Positions 1-7,633 of a stretch of 64,000 nt of DNA are shown here, in pieces. Location: contig NZ_JAGSOH010000003.1 in assembly GCF_018139625.1 (NCBI RefSeq), positions 1-64,000 on the forward strand. The letters are read 5' to 3'. The number at the start of each line of letters is the position of its first letter. The first letter of the stretch is position 1. The notes below the pieces were generated by a model. It ran no database searches, was not told the DNA's origin, and saw nothing but the letters and a program-made list of their open reading frames with translations. This DNA is from Actinospica acidithermotolerans (GTDB lineage Bacteria > Actinomycetota > Actinomycetes > Streptomycetales > Catenulisporaceae). Both the position numbers and the translations under genes were made by a program.

Positions 1-8
1 TAGCTGCA

Positions 9-42
9 GTCTCGTGGGCTCGGAGATGTGTATAAGGGACAG
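9..42. other. Nextera transposase adapter remnant (library artefact)
   Basis: These 34 bases match the Illumina Nextera read-2 transposon-end adapter, including the 19-bp mosaic end finishing ...TATAAGGGACAG. The only difference I see is A to G at position 37. This is laboratory sequence, not genome. It marks the window start as a contig end built from an untrimmed read, so nothing biological should be annotated in about the first 42 bases. Confidence 0.93.
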
Positions 43-97
43 GTCAACCATCAGCAGTGGCGGGTCAGCGATTACTGTCGCAGGCTTCTCAGGTGTC

Positions 98-1615
98 CTA
101 CTTCGGAGTGAAGACGAGGACGCGGTCCAGCAGGAGTGACGAGAGCGCGGGGCGGCTGAGCGTCGCCGGCTGCATGTAGGCGCGGGCGACGAGGCGGAGC
201 GTGCTCAGGTCGACCGGCCGGTTCCCGCCGTACTGCGCGCAGAAGTCGGAGTTCGTCGACGGGAGCATGGTGACGTGCGCGCCGGTCGGCCCGCCGTCGC
301 CGGCGCGGCTGAACGTCCAGGCGTAGAACTTGTCGGCGTTCTTCTGGTCGCCGATGAAGTCCCGCGCGCTGCCGTACAGGTTGAGGTTGTTCTCGGCGGC
401 GAGTGCGACCGCCGCCTTCTCATCGGCGTAGACCGTGACACTCGAGTAGGCCGCCTGCCCGGTGGCCGAGTGGTTCGTGCCGTAGGCCACGAGGAAGGAA
501 CCTTCCGGCAGCGCGAAGTTGGGCGTGATCGGGTCGTCGGCGTCGTTGGAGAGGGCTCCCACTCCGGTCGTCGGCGGGTCGATCACCAGCTTGTCCTGCA
601 GGCCCGGGTAGGACTCCTCGAAGCCGCGCTCCACCACGCCATCGGTCGCGTTGTATCCCGGGTGGGCGTCGATGATCCGCTGCCGCAGCAGCTGCAGCGT
701 CGGGTTGAGGTTGAGCTCGGTGGCACCGGTGCCGGAGACGCGGAGATTGGGGACGGGCAGCGGGTCGGGCAGGTACACCGGTTGCGTCTGGTTGCCGGAA
801 CCGCCGGGGCGCACCCGGAAGACCTGCAGCGGGGGCGTCGCCCGGTACCGCTCGAGCGCCTGCTCGAAGCCGGGAAGGGGCGCCGAGGTGCGCATGCCGA
901 GCAGGAACTGGTCGGCGCCCGCGTCGAGGCCGAGCCGGAACATGGCGGGGGGAATCGTCATGTTGTTCGTCGCGGCGCCGAGGCCGGAAGCGGCCAGCAT
1001 CTTGTCGACCTTGGCCTGCGTGCGCCGGTTGCCCGTGATCACCAGCGCGAACGACCGGCCGAACGGGGTCGGGCCGGTCGTGCGCACCGTCTTGAGGTTG
1101 ATCGGGTCACCGATCGAGGTCCACAGGACCGGGCCGGTTTGCAGCGAACCCCGCACCATCGTGAGGTCGAAGGAGTAGTACTCCTCTGGGGGCGGCGTCG
1201 TTCCGATCAGCACCACGGCCTCGTCCTGGCGCAGCCGCCAGCTGACGGGAGGGTTGGTGTTGGGTGCCTGGCCCGGCACCTCCGGCAGCCGGGTGACGAT
1301 GTACGGCGATTGCGGGTTGGGCCACATGCCGCTGAACACGGCGCCGGAGCAGTACCGCTCGTTGAGGTCGAACACGGCTTCGGCGCCCGACTGGGACACG
1401 TAGCCGTACCTGCCCAACTGCCGCAGGAACCGCGCCGTCTGCCAGCCGGTGCCGGATGCCGAATGGGGCCCTTCGGCGGCCAGGAACTTCGCCTGTGAAG
1501 CGTCCGAAGGCTGAATCGATGCGGCCTCGGCGGCTGTCGCGCTCGACGCGACCATGAGCGCGGTGGCGGTCAGCGCGAGGAGGGCGCGAGATCGGATCAG
1601 AGAGAGTCGGATCAT
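98..1615 (-). CDS. Secreted protein of unknown function
   Basis: A 505-residue protein with a clear Sec signal peptide: MIRLSLIRSR, then a hydrophobic Leu/Ala core and an Ala-rich cleavage region around residues 28-33. I chose the ATG at 1615 because GGGAG lies just upstream; an in-frame ATG at 1624 would add three residues. The mature part has no motif I recognise. It is rich in Asn, Gly and Pro, contains two or three Cys residues, and ends in a Leu-rich segment. It therefore acts outside the membrane, but its function is unknown. The only neighbour on this side is the MFS exporter gene, 160 bp away on the same strand, which may or may not be cotranscribed. Confidence 0.8.
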   Translation of the reverse strand: MIRLSLIRSRALLALTATALMVASSATAAEAASIQPSDASQAKFLAAEGPHSASGTGWQTARFLRQLGRYGYVSQSGAEAVFDLNERYCSGAVFSGMWPNPQSPYIVTRLPEVPGQAPNTNPPVSWRLRQDEAVVLIGTTPPPEEYYSFDLTMVRGSLQTGPVLWTSIGDPINLKTVRTTGPTPFGRSFALVITGNRRTQAKVDKMLAASGLGAATNNMTIPPAMFRLGLDAGADQFLLGMRTSAPLPGFEQALERYRATPPLQVFRVRPGGSGNQTQPVYLPDPLPVPNLRVSGTGATELNLNPTLQLLRQRIIDAHPGYNATDGVVERGFEESYPGLQDKLVIDPPTTGVGALSNDADDPITPNFALPEGSFLVAYGTNHSATGQAAYSSVTVYADEKAAVALAAENNLNLYGSARDFIGDQKNADKFYAWTFSRAGDGGPTGAHVTMLPSTNSDFCAQYGGNRPVDLSTLRLVARAYMQPATLSRPALSSLLLDRVLVFTPK

Positions 1616-1776
1616 GTCTCCCATTTATCCGGGCGGCAAACCCCCTCTCCGCGACAACGCTCCGTACCGACGAACCGCTCTCACCCGTCCGGATCAACGG
1701 GCTCACCGGGAGGAAACCACCCGCCGCCGGTAGCTCAAGGGCCGAAAGGCCCTGACAGCCGCAGAGGACAGAACAC

Positions 1777-3318
1777 CTAGGCCGCCGCGGCGCGGTCGCG
1801 CTCGGAGGGGGCCGGTTCGCGCGCGATGAAGTCCTTGCTGCGGATGAGCGCACCGGCGATCACGCCGCCGACCAGCGCGAGGATGGCGGTGACGAGGAAC
1901 AGGTCGTTGAGCGCGCCGGTGAAGCTGGAGCGGATCGCGGTCTGCAGTTCGGCGCGCATGTTCGGTGGAAGAGCACTGCTGCCCGAGCCGGTCTGGCCCT
2001 GGCGGACGGCGCTGACGATCTGGTCGGCGCGCGCGGCCAGCGGCGTGCCCGCGAGCGCGTTGGCGAGCTCGTTGCGCAACTCTGTCGTGAAGATCGAGCC
2101 GAGAGCGGCGATGCTGGTGGCGAGGCCGACCTGGCGGAAGGTGGAGTTGATGCCGGAGGCCATGCCCGCGCGTTCTGGCTCGACGACGCCGATGGCCGTG
2201 GAGGCGAGCGGCGGATTGACGAACCCCGCGCCCAGGCCGGAGACGATCAGGCCGGGGATCAGGTGCGTCCACGAACTGCTCGCGGTCAGGCCGGTCATCA
2301 GCAGCAGTCCGATGCCGACGGCGATCAGCCCGGGCCCGATCAGCCAGCGGGCCGGGACGTGCTCGCTGAGCCTGCCCGCGATCGTGGCCGCGACCAGCAG
2401 CGATCCGCTGGAGACCAGCATCCGCGTACCGGTGGCGAGTGCCGAGTAGCCGAGGACGTTCTGCAGGTACAGCACCAGGTAGAGGAACATCGCGAACAGC
2501 GAGCCGTTCATCGCGAAGGCCGCGACCAGGCCGCCGACGAAGGTCGGCTTGCGGAACAGGCTCAGGTCGAACATCGGGTGGGCGACGCTGAGCTCGGCGA
2601 AGACGAATGCGATCAGCAGCACGCCGCCGACCACCAGGGAGATGATCGCCCCGGAATCGCTCCACGTGGACTCGCCGGCGCGGATCAGGCCGTACACGAG
2701 GCCGACGAGACCCAGGGTCAGCAGCGCGAAGCCCGCCAGGTCGAGGGTGCCGGGGTGGGCCACCCGCGATTCGTCCACCCGCAGGCGGGTGACGACCACC
2801 GCGGCGATGCCGATGGGGATGTTGACCAGGAAGATGCCGCGCCAGCTGATTCCCGTGGTGATCACTCCCCCGAGGATCGGGCCGAGCGAGACGGCCGCGC
2901 CGGTGATCGCGCCCCACAGCCCGAATGCGACGCCGCGGTCCCGGCCGCGGAAGCTGTGGCCGAGAAGGGCCAGCGAGGTGGCGAACATGATCGCCCCGCC
3001 GACGCCCTGCCCGGCCCGGGAGACGATGAGCATGACCGACGTCTGGGCCACGCCGCAGAGCAGCGAGCCTGCGGTGAAGATCACCAAACCGATCAGGAAC
3101 AGCCGGCGGCGCCCGTAGCGGTCGGCGAGGACACCGGAGGTCAGCAGGAAGGAAGCGAGGGCGAGGGCGTACGCGTCGATGACCCACTGGACGTCGCTGA
3201 AGCTCGCGTTCAGCGCGTGCTGGATATCGGGCAGCGCCACGGTCACGATCGTGACGTCGAGCAGCAGCATGAACGTCCCGACGCACACCGCCAGCAGCGT
3301 CCACCATTTCCTATCCAT
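1777..3318 (-). CDS. MFS transporter, DHA2 (EmrB/QacA) family, 14 TM segments
   Basis: A proton-driven multidrug exporter of the inner membrane. The 513-residue product shows the DHA2 hallmarks: motif A-like loop 'GVLADRYGRRRLFLIG', motif C-like 'GPILGGVI' in TM5, and a length typical of 14-TM members (EmrB about 512). The ATG at 3318 is preferred because GGAGG lies 10 nt upstream; for the ATG at 3327 the same GGAGG is only 1 nt away. The substrate cannot be read from sequence; members of this family export dyes, antibiotics and the cell's own metabolites. No TetR or MarR gene is adjacent. The region directly upstream contains an unusual G-rich hexamer repeat. Confidence 0.9.
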   Translation of the reverse strand: MDRKWWTLLAVCVGTFMLLLDVTIVTVALPDIQHALNASFSDVQWVIDAYALALASFLLTSGVLADRYGRRRLFLIGLVIFTAGSLLCGVAQTSVMLIVSRAGQGVGGAIMFATSLALLGHSFRGRDRGVAFGLWGAITGAAVSLGPILGGVITTGISWRGIFLVNIPIGIAAVVVTRLRVDESRVAHPGTLDLAGFALLTLGLVGLVYGLIRAGESTWSDSGAIISLVVGGVLLIAFVFAELSVAHPMFDLSLFRKPTFVGGLVAAFAMNGSLFAMFLYLVLYLQNVLGYSALATGTRMLVSSGSLLVAATIAGRLSEHVPARWLIGPGLIAVGIGLLLMTGLTASSSWTHLIPGLIVSGLGAGFVNPPLASTAIGVVEPERAGMASGINSTFRQVGLATSIAALGSIFTTELRNELANALAGTPLAARADQIVSAVRQGQTGSGSSALPPNMRAELQTAIRSSFTGALNDLFLVTAILALVGGVIAGALIRSKDFIAREPAPSERDRAAAA

Positions 3319-3353
3319 GCGATCCATACCTCCGCGCGATCGGCGAGCTGATG

Positions 3354-3475
3354 CAGGTTCGGGTTCGGGTTCGGGTTAGGGCATAGGTTCGGGTCCGGGC
3401 ACAGGTTAGGGCACCGGTTCGGGGTCGGGGTCAGGGTCGGCCACAGGTTCGGGGTCGGATTCGGGCACGGCACGG
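3354..3475. repeat. Degenerate GGTTCG hexamer repeat with perfect G-quadruplex motif
   Basis: About 120 bp of degenerate GGTTCG/GGGTCG/GGTTAG units. At 3361-3381 the plus strand reads four GGG runs separated by three 3-nt loops (TTC, TTC, TTA), which is a textbook intramolecular G-quadruplex pattern. It lies 40-150 bp upstream of the exporter start codon, with the G-rich strand as that gene's template strand. The rest of the 3319-3530 interval holds no gene that I can support. Confidence 0.85.
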
Positions 3476-3530
3476 CATCTATCCAGCGTGCATCCGAGCG
3501 GCGGAATGGCGCGAGCCGGGGCGAGGACGC

Positions 3531-3690
3531 GCGGGTCAACCGTCCTCGACGCGGGTCAACCGTCCTCGACGTGGGTCAAACGTCCTCGGCGCGGGTCAAC
3601 CGTCCTCGACGCGGGTCAACCGTCCTCGACGCGGGTCAACCGTCCTCGACGTGGGTCAAACGTCCTCGGCGCGGGTCAGCCGTCCTCGGC
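3531..3690. repeat. Eight tandem 20-bp repeats across the ribokinase stop codon
   Basis: Eight head-to-tail 20-bp units start at 3531, 3551, 3571, 3591, 3611, 3631, 3651 and 3671. Three variants occur in the order A-A-B-A-A-A-B-C, where A reads GCGGGTCAACCGTCCTCGAC. The last unit (3671-3690) contains the final codons (AEDG) and TGA stop of the minus-strand ribokinase remnant, so the array is an expansion of that gene's 3' end. There are no spacers, so it is not a CRISPR array. Confidence 0.95.
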
Positions 3691-4454
3691 GCCCCGCCCC
3701 TGCTGACGCTCGACGCGCGCCAGCAGCGATCCGGGCGTCAGCCGCGGGCGCCCGCCGGGATGCTCCACGGTCAGCGATGCCGCCGCCACCGCCCAGGTTT
3801 TTCCCGCCTCCTGCGGCGACAGGCCCCGGTGAAGTCCCGTGACCAGCGCCGCCACCAGTGCGTCGCCGGCACCCGTCGTGTCCACGGCTTCGACTTCGTC
3901 GAGCGGGAAGTACCGGTGCCCGTCCGGCCAGGCGAACAGATTGCCGCCGCCCTCCACGGCCAACGCGACAAGGCTCGGGCCCTGCCGCAGCAGGTCCTTC
4001 GCGGCACGCAGCGCGGCCGCCTCGTCCTCGATGTGCGTGCCGGTCAGCAATTCGGCCTCATGCGCATCCGCGCGCACGACGTCGGCCAGCCCCAAAAGCT
4101 TCTCGCGGTGCTCGTCCCCGGGTGCGCCGTCGAGGACGACGCGGCAGCCCGCCGCGCGACGCAGGACACGTCGATACCGTCGGCGCGGGCGCGCGCGAGA
4201 ACGTCGGCGCCCGCGTCGTCGTCGCCCACCGCGCCGACCAGGGCCACGTCCGTTTCGAGGCGTGCGAACGCCACGGCCTGGTTGGCCCCCTTCCCGCCGA
4301 GTACCTCGCGCCGCTCGCGGACGGCTGCCGAGGTACCGGCGTCCGGTACCTCGGCGACGAGCAGCACCAGATCACGCCCGACCGGGCCGCAGACGACGAC
4401 GGAGCTCGGCCTGCTCTCACCGGTGCTCTCACTGTTGCCTGACGTGGAAGGCAA
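3676..4454 (-). pseudogene. rbsK: Ribokinase (PfkB family) with central deletion and frameshift
   Basis: The N-terminal half reads a ribokinase start ('CGPVGRDLVLLVAEVPDAG', then 'GGKGANQAVAFARL' with the GG(K)GAN sugar-binding motif) and runs to 'ADGIDVSCVARRA'. The C-terminal half lies in another frame: 'GCRVVLDGAPGDEHREKLLG', 'ADAHEAELLTG' (N/D-x-x-E-like motif) and the PfkB anion-hole signature 'DTTGAGDALVAALV'. Between the halves, near 4130-4160, about 70 residues expected from E. coli RbsK (the lid and the TGxA region) are absent and the frame changes. Intact ribokinases have about 300 residues; only about 230 codons remain. The upstream half appears to start at TTG 4454, overlapping the HesB-like gene by 26 nt. 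A sequencing error alone would not remove 70 codons. Confidence 0.8.
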
Positions 4455-4716
4455 CCTGGCCGTCCTCCTTCGTCTCGGCGTCCAGCACCTTGTCGGAGAG
4501 GTGGTCGACCATCTCGGCGTCGAGGAAGACGCGCGCGCCGCGCACCTCGACCACCTGGTCGTCCAGTCCGGGGCCGGGGGCCAGCTCGGCGGCCAGGCCG
4601 CCCTCCGTGCCCGGCGCGGACGCCGATTCGATGCGCAGTCCCGCCGTGTCGGGCAGGTCGGGCTGCGTGCTCAGCTTGCCGATCAGGTCGGCGGCGGTGT
4701 CGGTGAGCCTCAACAT
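4429..4716 (-). CDS. Small HesB/IscA-fold protein without the cluster cysteines
   Basis: A 95-residue protein starting MLRLTDTAADLIGKL and ending DGQVAFHVRQQ. The layout (N-terminal helix, 'AGLRIESA' strand, 'VVEVRGARVFLDAEM', terminal strand) is that of the HesB/IscA family common in actinomycetes. Genuine A-type Fe-S carriers use one Cys in mid-protein and a C-terminal CxC; this protein has no Cys at all, so an iron-sulfur role is doubtful. Its stop overlaps the ribokinase remnant. A paralogue lies at 7255-7596. Upstream is a GGGTAC hexamer with a plausible GTGT -35 element, which would suit a SigB-type stress promoter. Molecular function is unknown. Confidence 0.75.
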   Translation of the reverse strand: MLRLTDTAADLIGKLSTQPDLPDTAGLRIESASAPGTEGGLAAELAPGPGLDDQVVEVRGARVFLDAEMVDHLSDKVLDAETKEDGQVAFHVRQQ

Positions 4717-4774
4717 GTGCGTGTCCTTCCCATGGTGTACGTCCGGGGCCAGGGCGTAACCAGCCGCCGAGCGG

Positions 4775-4799
4775 GTACCCGGCCGCTCCCGGATCACAC
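4775..4799 (-). promoter_or_regulatory. Candidate SigB-like promoter for the HesB-like gene
   Basis: On the minus strand GTGT (4799-4796), 15 nt and GGGTAC (4780-4775) resemble the GTTT-N14-16-GGGTAT/C consensus of actinobacterial SigB/SigF-type stress sigma factors. The GGGTACCC core is palindromic, so it could also serve the divergent ligase gene at 4815. The -35 element is one base off; weak evidence. Confidence 0.35.
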
Positions 4800-4814
4800 A
4801 CCGACGGAGGCGCC

Positions 4815-5948
4815 GTGGTTGAGCAGGTTTTCGGCAGGGACCGGCTGACCTTCGGGGTCGAGGAGGAATTCCTGCTCGCCGATGCGGGTACCCGGATGGC
4901 TGCCGCGCGGTCGGACGAGGTCGTCGCACTCGCCCGCGAGGAGATCGGCGACCAGGTGGCCAGCGAGTTCTACCTCTCCCAGCTCGAGGCCCGGAGCCGA
5001 CCGTGCGGCACGGCCGACGAGCTGCGCGACGATCTCGCCCGCTGCCGCCGGACGGCCGCCGGCGCGGCGGCCCGCGCCGGCTGCCTGCTCGTCGCCAGCC
5101 CGTGCGCGATCCGCACCAGCCGCCCGCTGCCGATCCGCGAGCACGGGCGCTACCTGAAGGTCGCCGAGCACCTCGGCGCGGTGCTTTCGGCAGCCGACTG
5201 CGAGATCAGCGGCTGCCACGTCCACATCGGCTCCCTGAGCCGGGGCGAGGCCCTGACGGTGAGCGCCGGGCTTCGGCCCTGGCTGCCGTTGCTCCAGGCG
5301 CTGACAGCCAACTCGCCGTTCGCCGCCGAGGAGGAGACGGGCTGGGTCAGCCGACGCGGCTACACCTACGGACGCTGGCCCACCGTCGGCCCGGCGCCCG
5401 TGCTCGACGAAGAGGGCTACGACAAGCACGTCCAGGATCTGATCGACCGGGGCGTGATCCTCGATCGGGCGATGCTCTACTGGTACGCGCGGCCGAGCGA
5501 GCACTTCCCCACGCTGGAGATCCGGGTGGCCGACGTCAACGGCGACCTCGACACCACCGTCCTGCTCGCCGTGCTGCTGCGGGCCCTGGCCACGGACCTG
5601 CTCGCGCGCGACGGTGCCGCCGAGATCGCGGAGCGGATCGACGACAGGCGCCTGGCCGAGAACCACCTCCTGGCTTGTCGGCACGGCCTGGCCGCGCGGC
5701 TGTTCGATCCCGCGACCGACACCGAGGTCCCGGTACCCGCGCTCCTGGACGCGCTGATGCTGCGCGCCGGACCCGCACTCGAAGCCCTCGGCGACCTGCC
5801 CTTCGCCGCCGCCACGCTGCGCCGGCTGCTGCGCGAGGGCAACGGCGCCGACCGGCAGCGCGCCGTATACGCAAGCACCCGCTCGTGGACCGGCCTCGTC
5901 GACCACCTCGCCGCCGAGACGACGGACGTTCCGGCTGACGGGAGCTGA
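4815..5948 (+). CDS. ybdK: Carboxylate-amine ligase / glutamate-cysteine ligase type 2 (YbdK family)
   Basis: A 377-residue ATP-grasp-related ligase of the GCS2 family, which couples ATP hydrolysis to a gamma-glutamyl-amine bond (weak glutamate-cysteine ligase activity in E. coli YbdK; EgtA is a relative). Family landmarks are 'FGVEEEFLLADAG' at residues 13-25, 'SEFYLSQLEARS', 'GCHVHIG' near residue 136 and 'LEIRVADVNGDLDTTVLLA' near residue 237. Length matches the family (about 370). The GTG start at 4815 has GGAGG 4 nt upstream. It is transcribed away from the HesB-like gene. The real substrate is not predictable; mycothiol-producing actinomycetes do not need glutathione, so another amide product is likely. 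Confidence 0.88.
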   Translation: MVEQVFGRDRLTFGVEEEFLLADAGTRMAAARSDEVVALAREEIGDQVASEFYLSQLEARSRPCGTADELRDDLARCRRTAAGAAARAGCLLVASPCAIRTSRPLPIREHGRYLKVAEHLGAVLSAADCEISGCHVHIGSLSRGEALTVSAGLRPWLPLLQALTANSPFAAEEETGWVSRRGYTYGRWPTVGPAPVLDEEGYDKHVQDLIDRGVILDRAMLYWYARPSEHFPTLEIRVADVNGDLDTTVLLAVLLRALATDLLARDGAAEIAERIDDRRLAENHLLACRHGLAARLFDPATDTEVPVPALLDALMLRAGPALEALGDLPFAAATLRRLLREGNGADRQRAVYASTRSWTGLVDHLAAETTDVPADGS

Positions 5949-5990
5949 CGAGCTCGACGGCCGGCGACCGCAGGCTTCGGTACTACGCCC

Positions 5991-6242
5991 TCAGGCCGGT
6001 AGCGCGCCGTCGGCTCCCTCGAAGTCCTCCAGCAGCCGGATACGCGCCTCGACCGCGGGAGGCAGCTGGTGGCGTCAGGCCGGTAGCGCGTCGGTGCCAG
6101 ACCCGAAGTCCTCCAGTAACCGGATACGCGCCTCGACCGCGGGGGGCAGCTGGTGGCGTCAGGCCGGTAGCGCGTGGGTGCCTGACCCGCAGTCCTCCAG
6201 TAGCCGGATACGCGCCTCGACCGCGGGAGGCAGTTGGTGGCG
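5991..6242 (-). repeat. Three tandem 84-bp copies of the glycosyltransferase 3' end
   Basis: Copies at 5991-6074, 6075-6158 and 6159-6242. The copy at 6159-6242 is the real end of the glycosyltransferase gene. Because 84 is divisible by three, each downstream copy stays in frame and reads RHQLPPAVEARIRLLED...ALPA followed by its own TGA. Between copies the reading varies only near the end (CGSGTH, FGSGTD, FEGADG). This gives stop-27 codons-stop-27 codons-stop. Confidence 0.95.
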
Positions 6243-7250
6243 TTCGCGCAGGGCGGTCGGCAGGCCGGCGCACAGCGTGCGCAGGGCCCGGCGGGCCGCG
6301 TCGTCCTCTGCGGCTCGGCGCGCCAGATCGGCGGTGAAGCCGAGCGCCCGCGCCATGGGGCGGCGCAGCCAGCCGATCAGCGCGTCGTCGCGCAGGTCGA
6401 GAGCGCGTCGGGCAGCCGCGTCCTCGGCCGCCGCGGGCTGGCGGTAGGCCACGACGTCGGCTTGATACGCCAGGTCCCAGCCCGCGGCGGCGAGATCGTA
6501 GGACAGCAGCCGTTCCCCGCCGCTGGGGCAGAGCAGCGGATGGAAGCCGCCGACGTCGAGGTAGGCATCCCTGCGCACGACGGCGGCGCACCCGGGGAAG
6601 CCGAGCACCGCCGGGCTGGATGCCCGAGGGCCGGATACCTCAGGCCCGGATGCCCGAGGGCCGGATACCTCAGGCCCGGATGCCCCCGGCCCGGATGGCG
6701 CAGTCCCGGATACCCCAGGGTCGGATGCCCGCGGGCCGGATACCCAACCGCCGGATGCCCGGGGACTGGATGCCCCACCGCCGAATGCCCCAGGGCCGGA
6801 TGCGCCAGGACCGCCCGGCAGGGGGCCGGCCGCCGGCCCGCGCGGCGCCGGATCGGCGGGGCCGCCCGGCTCGGCCATCTTTTTAGCGCAGGCGGCGACC
6901 AGGGCGAGTCTCGGGGATCGCGCGAGGTACCGCGCGGCGCGGGCCAGCGCGTCGGCCGACCACCAGGAGCCGTCATCACAGAATGCGATCCACGGCGTGC
7001 GGGCCAGCCGCGCCCCTATCGTCCGCGCCGAGGCGCCGCGGTCCTCCGGCAGGCCGATGAGCCGGACGAACGGGAAGCGGTGGCCGACGCGGCGCAGTGT
7101 GCCGTCGGCCGAGGCGTTGTCCACGACGGTGACGGCCGGGCGCTCCGGCAGGGCCTCGAGCCGTTCGAGTGCCGCGCACAGCTCCGCCGCCCGATCACGG
7201 GTGGCGATCACCACCGTCGTGCGCAGGGCGGTCGAGCCGGCGCGGTCCAC
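6159..7250 (-). CDS. Family 2 glycosyltransferase with inserted repeat tract
   Basis: A GT-A fold glycosyltransferase of 363 residues. The N-terminus reads 'TTVVIATRDRAAELCAALER', then 'VTVVDNASADGT' and 'WIAFCDDGSWW' (DxD-like metal/nucleotide-sugar site), as in GT2 enzymes. Between this and the conserved 'GCAAVVRRDAYLDVGGFHP' acceptor-side segment is a Gly/Ser/Pro-rich insert of about 85 residues made of (A/V)SGPx pentapeptides, encoded by a 15-bp minisatellite. GTG at 7250 lies 4 nt after the stop of the HesB-like gene upstream, so the two are probably cotranscribed. Donor and acceptor sugars are unknown. The 3' end has been triplicated (5991-6242). Confidence 0.85.
   Translation of the reverse strand: MDRAGSTALRTTVVIATRDRAAELCAALERLEALPERPAVTVVDNASADGTLRRVGHRFPFVRLIGLPEDRGASARTIGARLARTPWIAFCDDGSWWSADALARAARYLARSPRLALVAACAKKMAEPGGPADPAPRGPAAGPLPGGPGASGPGAFGGGASSPRASGGWVSGPRASDPGVSGTAPSGPGASGPEVSGPRASGPEVSGPRASSPAVLGFPGCAAVVRRDAYLDVGGFHPLLCPSGGERLLSYDLAAAGWDLAYQADVVAYRQPAAAEDAAARRALDLRDDALIGWLRRPMARALGFTADLARRAAEDDAARRALRTLCAGLPTALRERHQLPPAVEARIRLLEDCGSGTHALPA
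6617..6811 (-). repeat. Thirteen-unit 15-bp coding minisatellite inside the glycosyltransferase
   Basis: Thirteen degenerate 15-bp units, each with the CGGAT core (for example CGGATACCTCAGGCC), from 6617 to 6811. The first four units alternate in two types, giving a 30-bp higher-order repeat. On the coding strand they specify SGPRA/SGPEV-type pentapeptides. Unit length keeps the frame, so copy number can change without destroying the protein. Confidence 0.92.
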
Positions 7251-7254
7251 GGGG

Positions 7255-7596
7255 TCAGCCGATCCGCTCGCCGCCGATGTGGAAGACGATCTGCCCGTCG
7301 TCGGACCGCCGCGCGTCGAGGATCTTGTCCGTCGGGCCGTCGGCCACGGCCGCGTCGAGGTAGAGCCGGCCGCCGCGCACGGGCAGCACCTCGTCCAGCG
7401 GTCCCGGGCAGTCGGTCACCGCGAACGCGAACTGCGCGCCGTCCGTCCGCCCGGCGTCCGCCTGCTCGCCGCCGTCGCCGTCGGCGCCGGCCCCGGCTCC
7501 GGCTCCCGCCGTGATCCGCAGGCCGAGGCTCTGGACCACCCCCGGCCGGTCGGTCAGCTCGTCGATCAGCTCGGCGGCGGTATCGGTGACTAGCAT
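7255..7596 (-). CDS. Small HesB/IscA-fold protein, paralogue of the 4429-4716 product
   Basis: A 113-residue protein starting MLVTDTAAELIDELTDRPG, with 'LGLRITAG', an Ala/Gly/Asp-rich loop, 'VLPVRGGRLYLDAAVADG', 'TDKILDARRSDDGQIVFHIG'. It aligns end to end with the 95-residue paralogue at 4429-4716 apart from the longer loop. It has one Cys only, so it lacks the three-Cys cluster site of true IscA. It precedes the glycosyltransferase by 4 nt on the same strand. A good SigB-type promoter is visible 38 nt upstream of the ATG. A stress-induced accessory protein is an inference from that promoter; biochemical role unknown. Confidence 0.75.
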   Translation of the reverse strand: MLVTDTAAELIDELTDRPGVVQSLGLRITAGAGAGAGADGDGGEQADAGRTDGAQFAFAVTDCPGPLDEVLPVRGGRLYLDAAVADGPTDKILDARRSDDGQIVFHIGGERIG

Positions 7597-7633
7597 CGTC
7601 GTTCTCGTCTCTTCTCGGTCACGGGCCCGCCGC

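Noticed and set aside
3361-3381. Telomere-like GGGTTA/GGGTTC repeats suggesting a linear-replicon end
   Set aside because: Actinomycete telomeres are palindromic hairpins, not G-rich hexamers, and normal genes continue on both sides.
3531-3690. Regular 20-bp direct repeats suggesting a CRISPR array
   Set aside because: The units are directly adjacent without unique spacers, no cas genes are nearby, and the unit is the ribokinase gene end.
4773-4780. GGGTACCC palindrome as a specific operator
   Set aside because: An 8-bp palindrome of this composition is common here (also near 30120); read instead as a possible SigB -10 element with low confidence.
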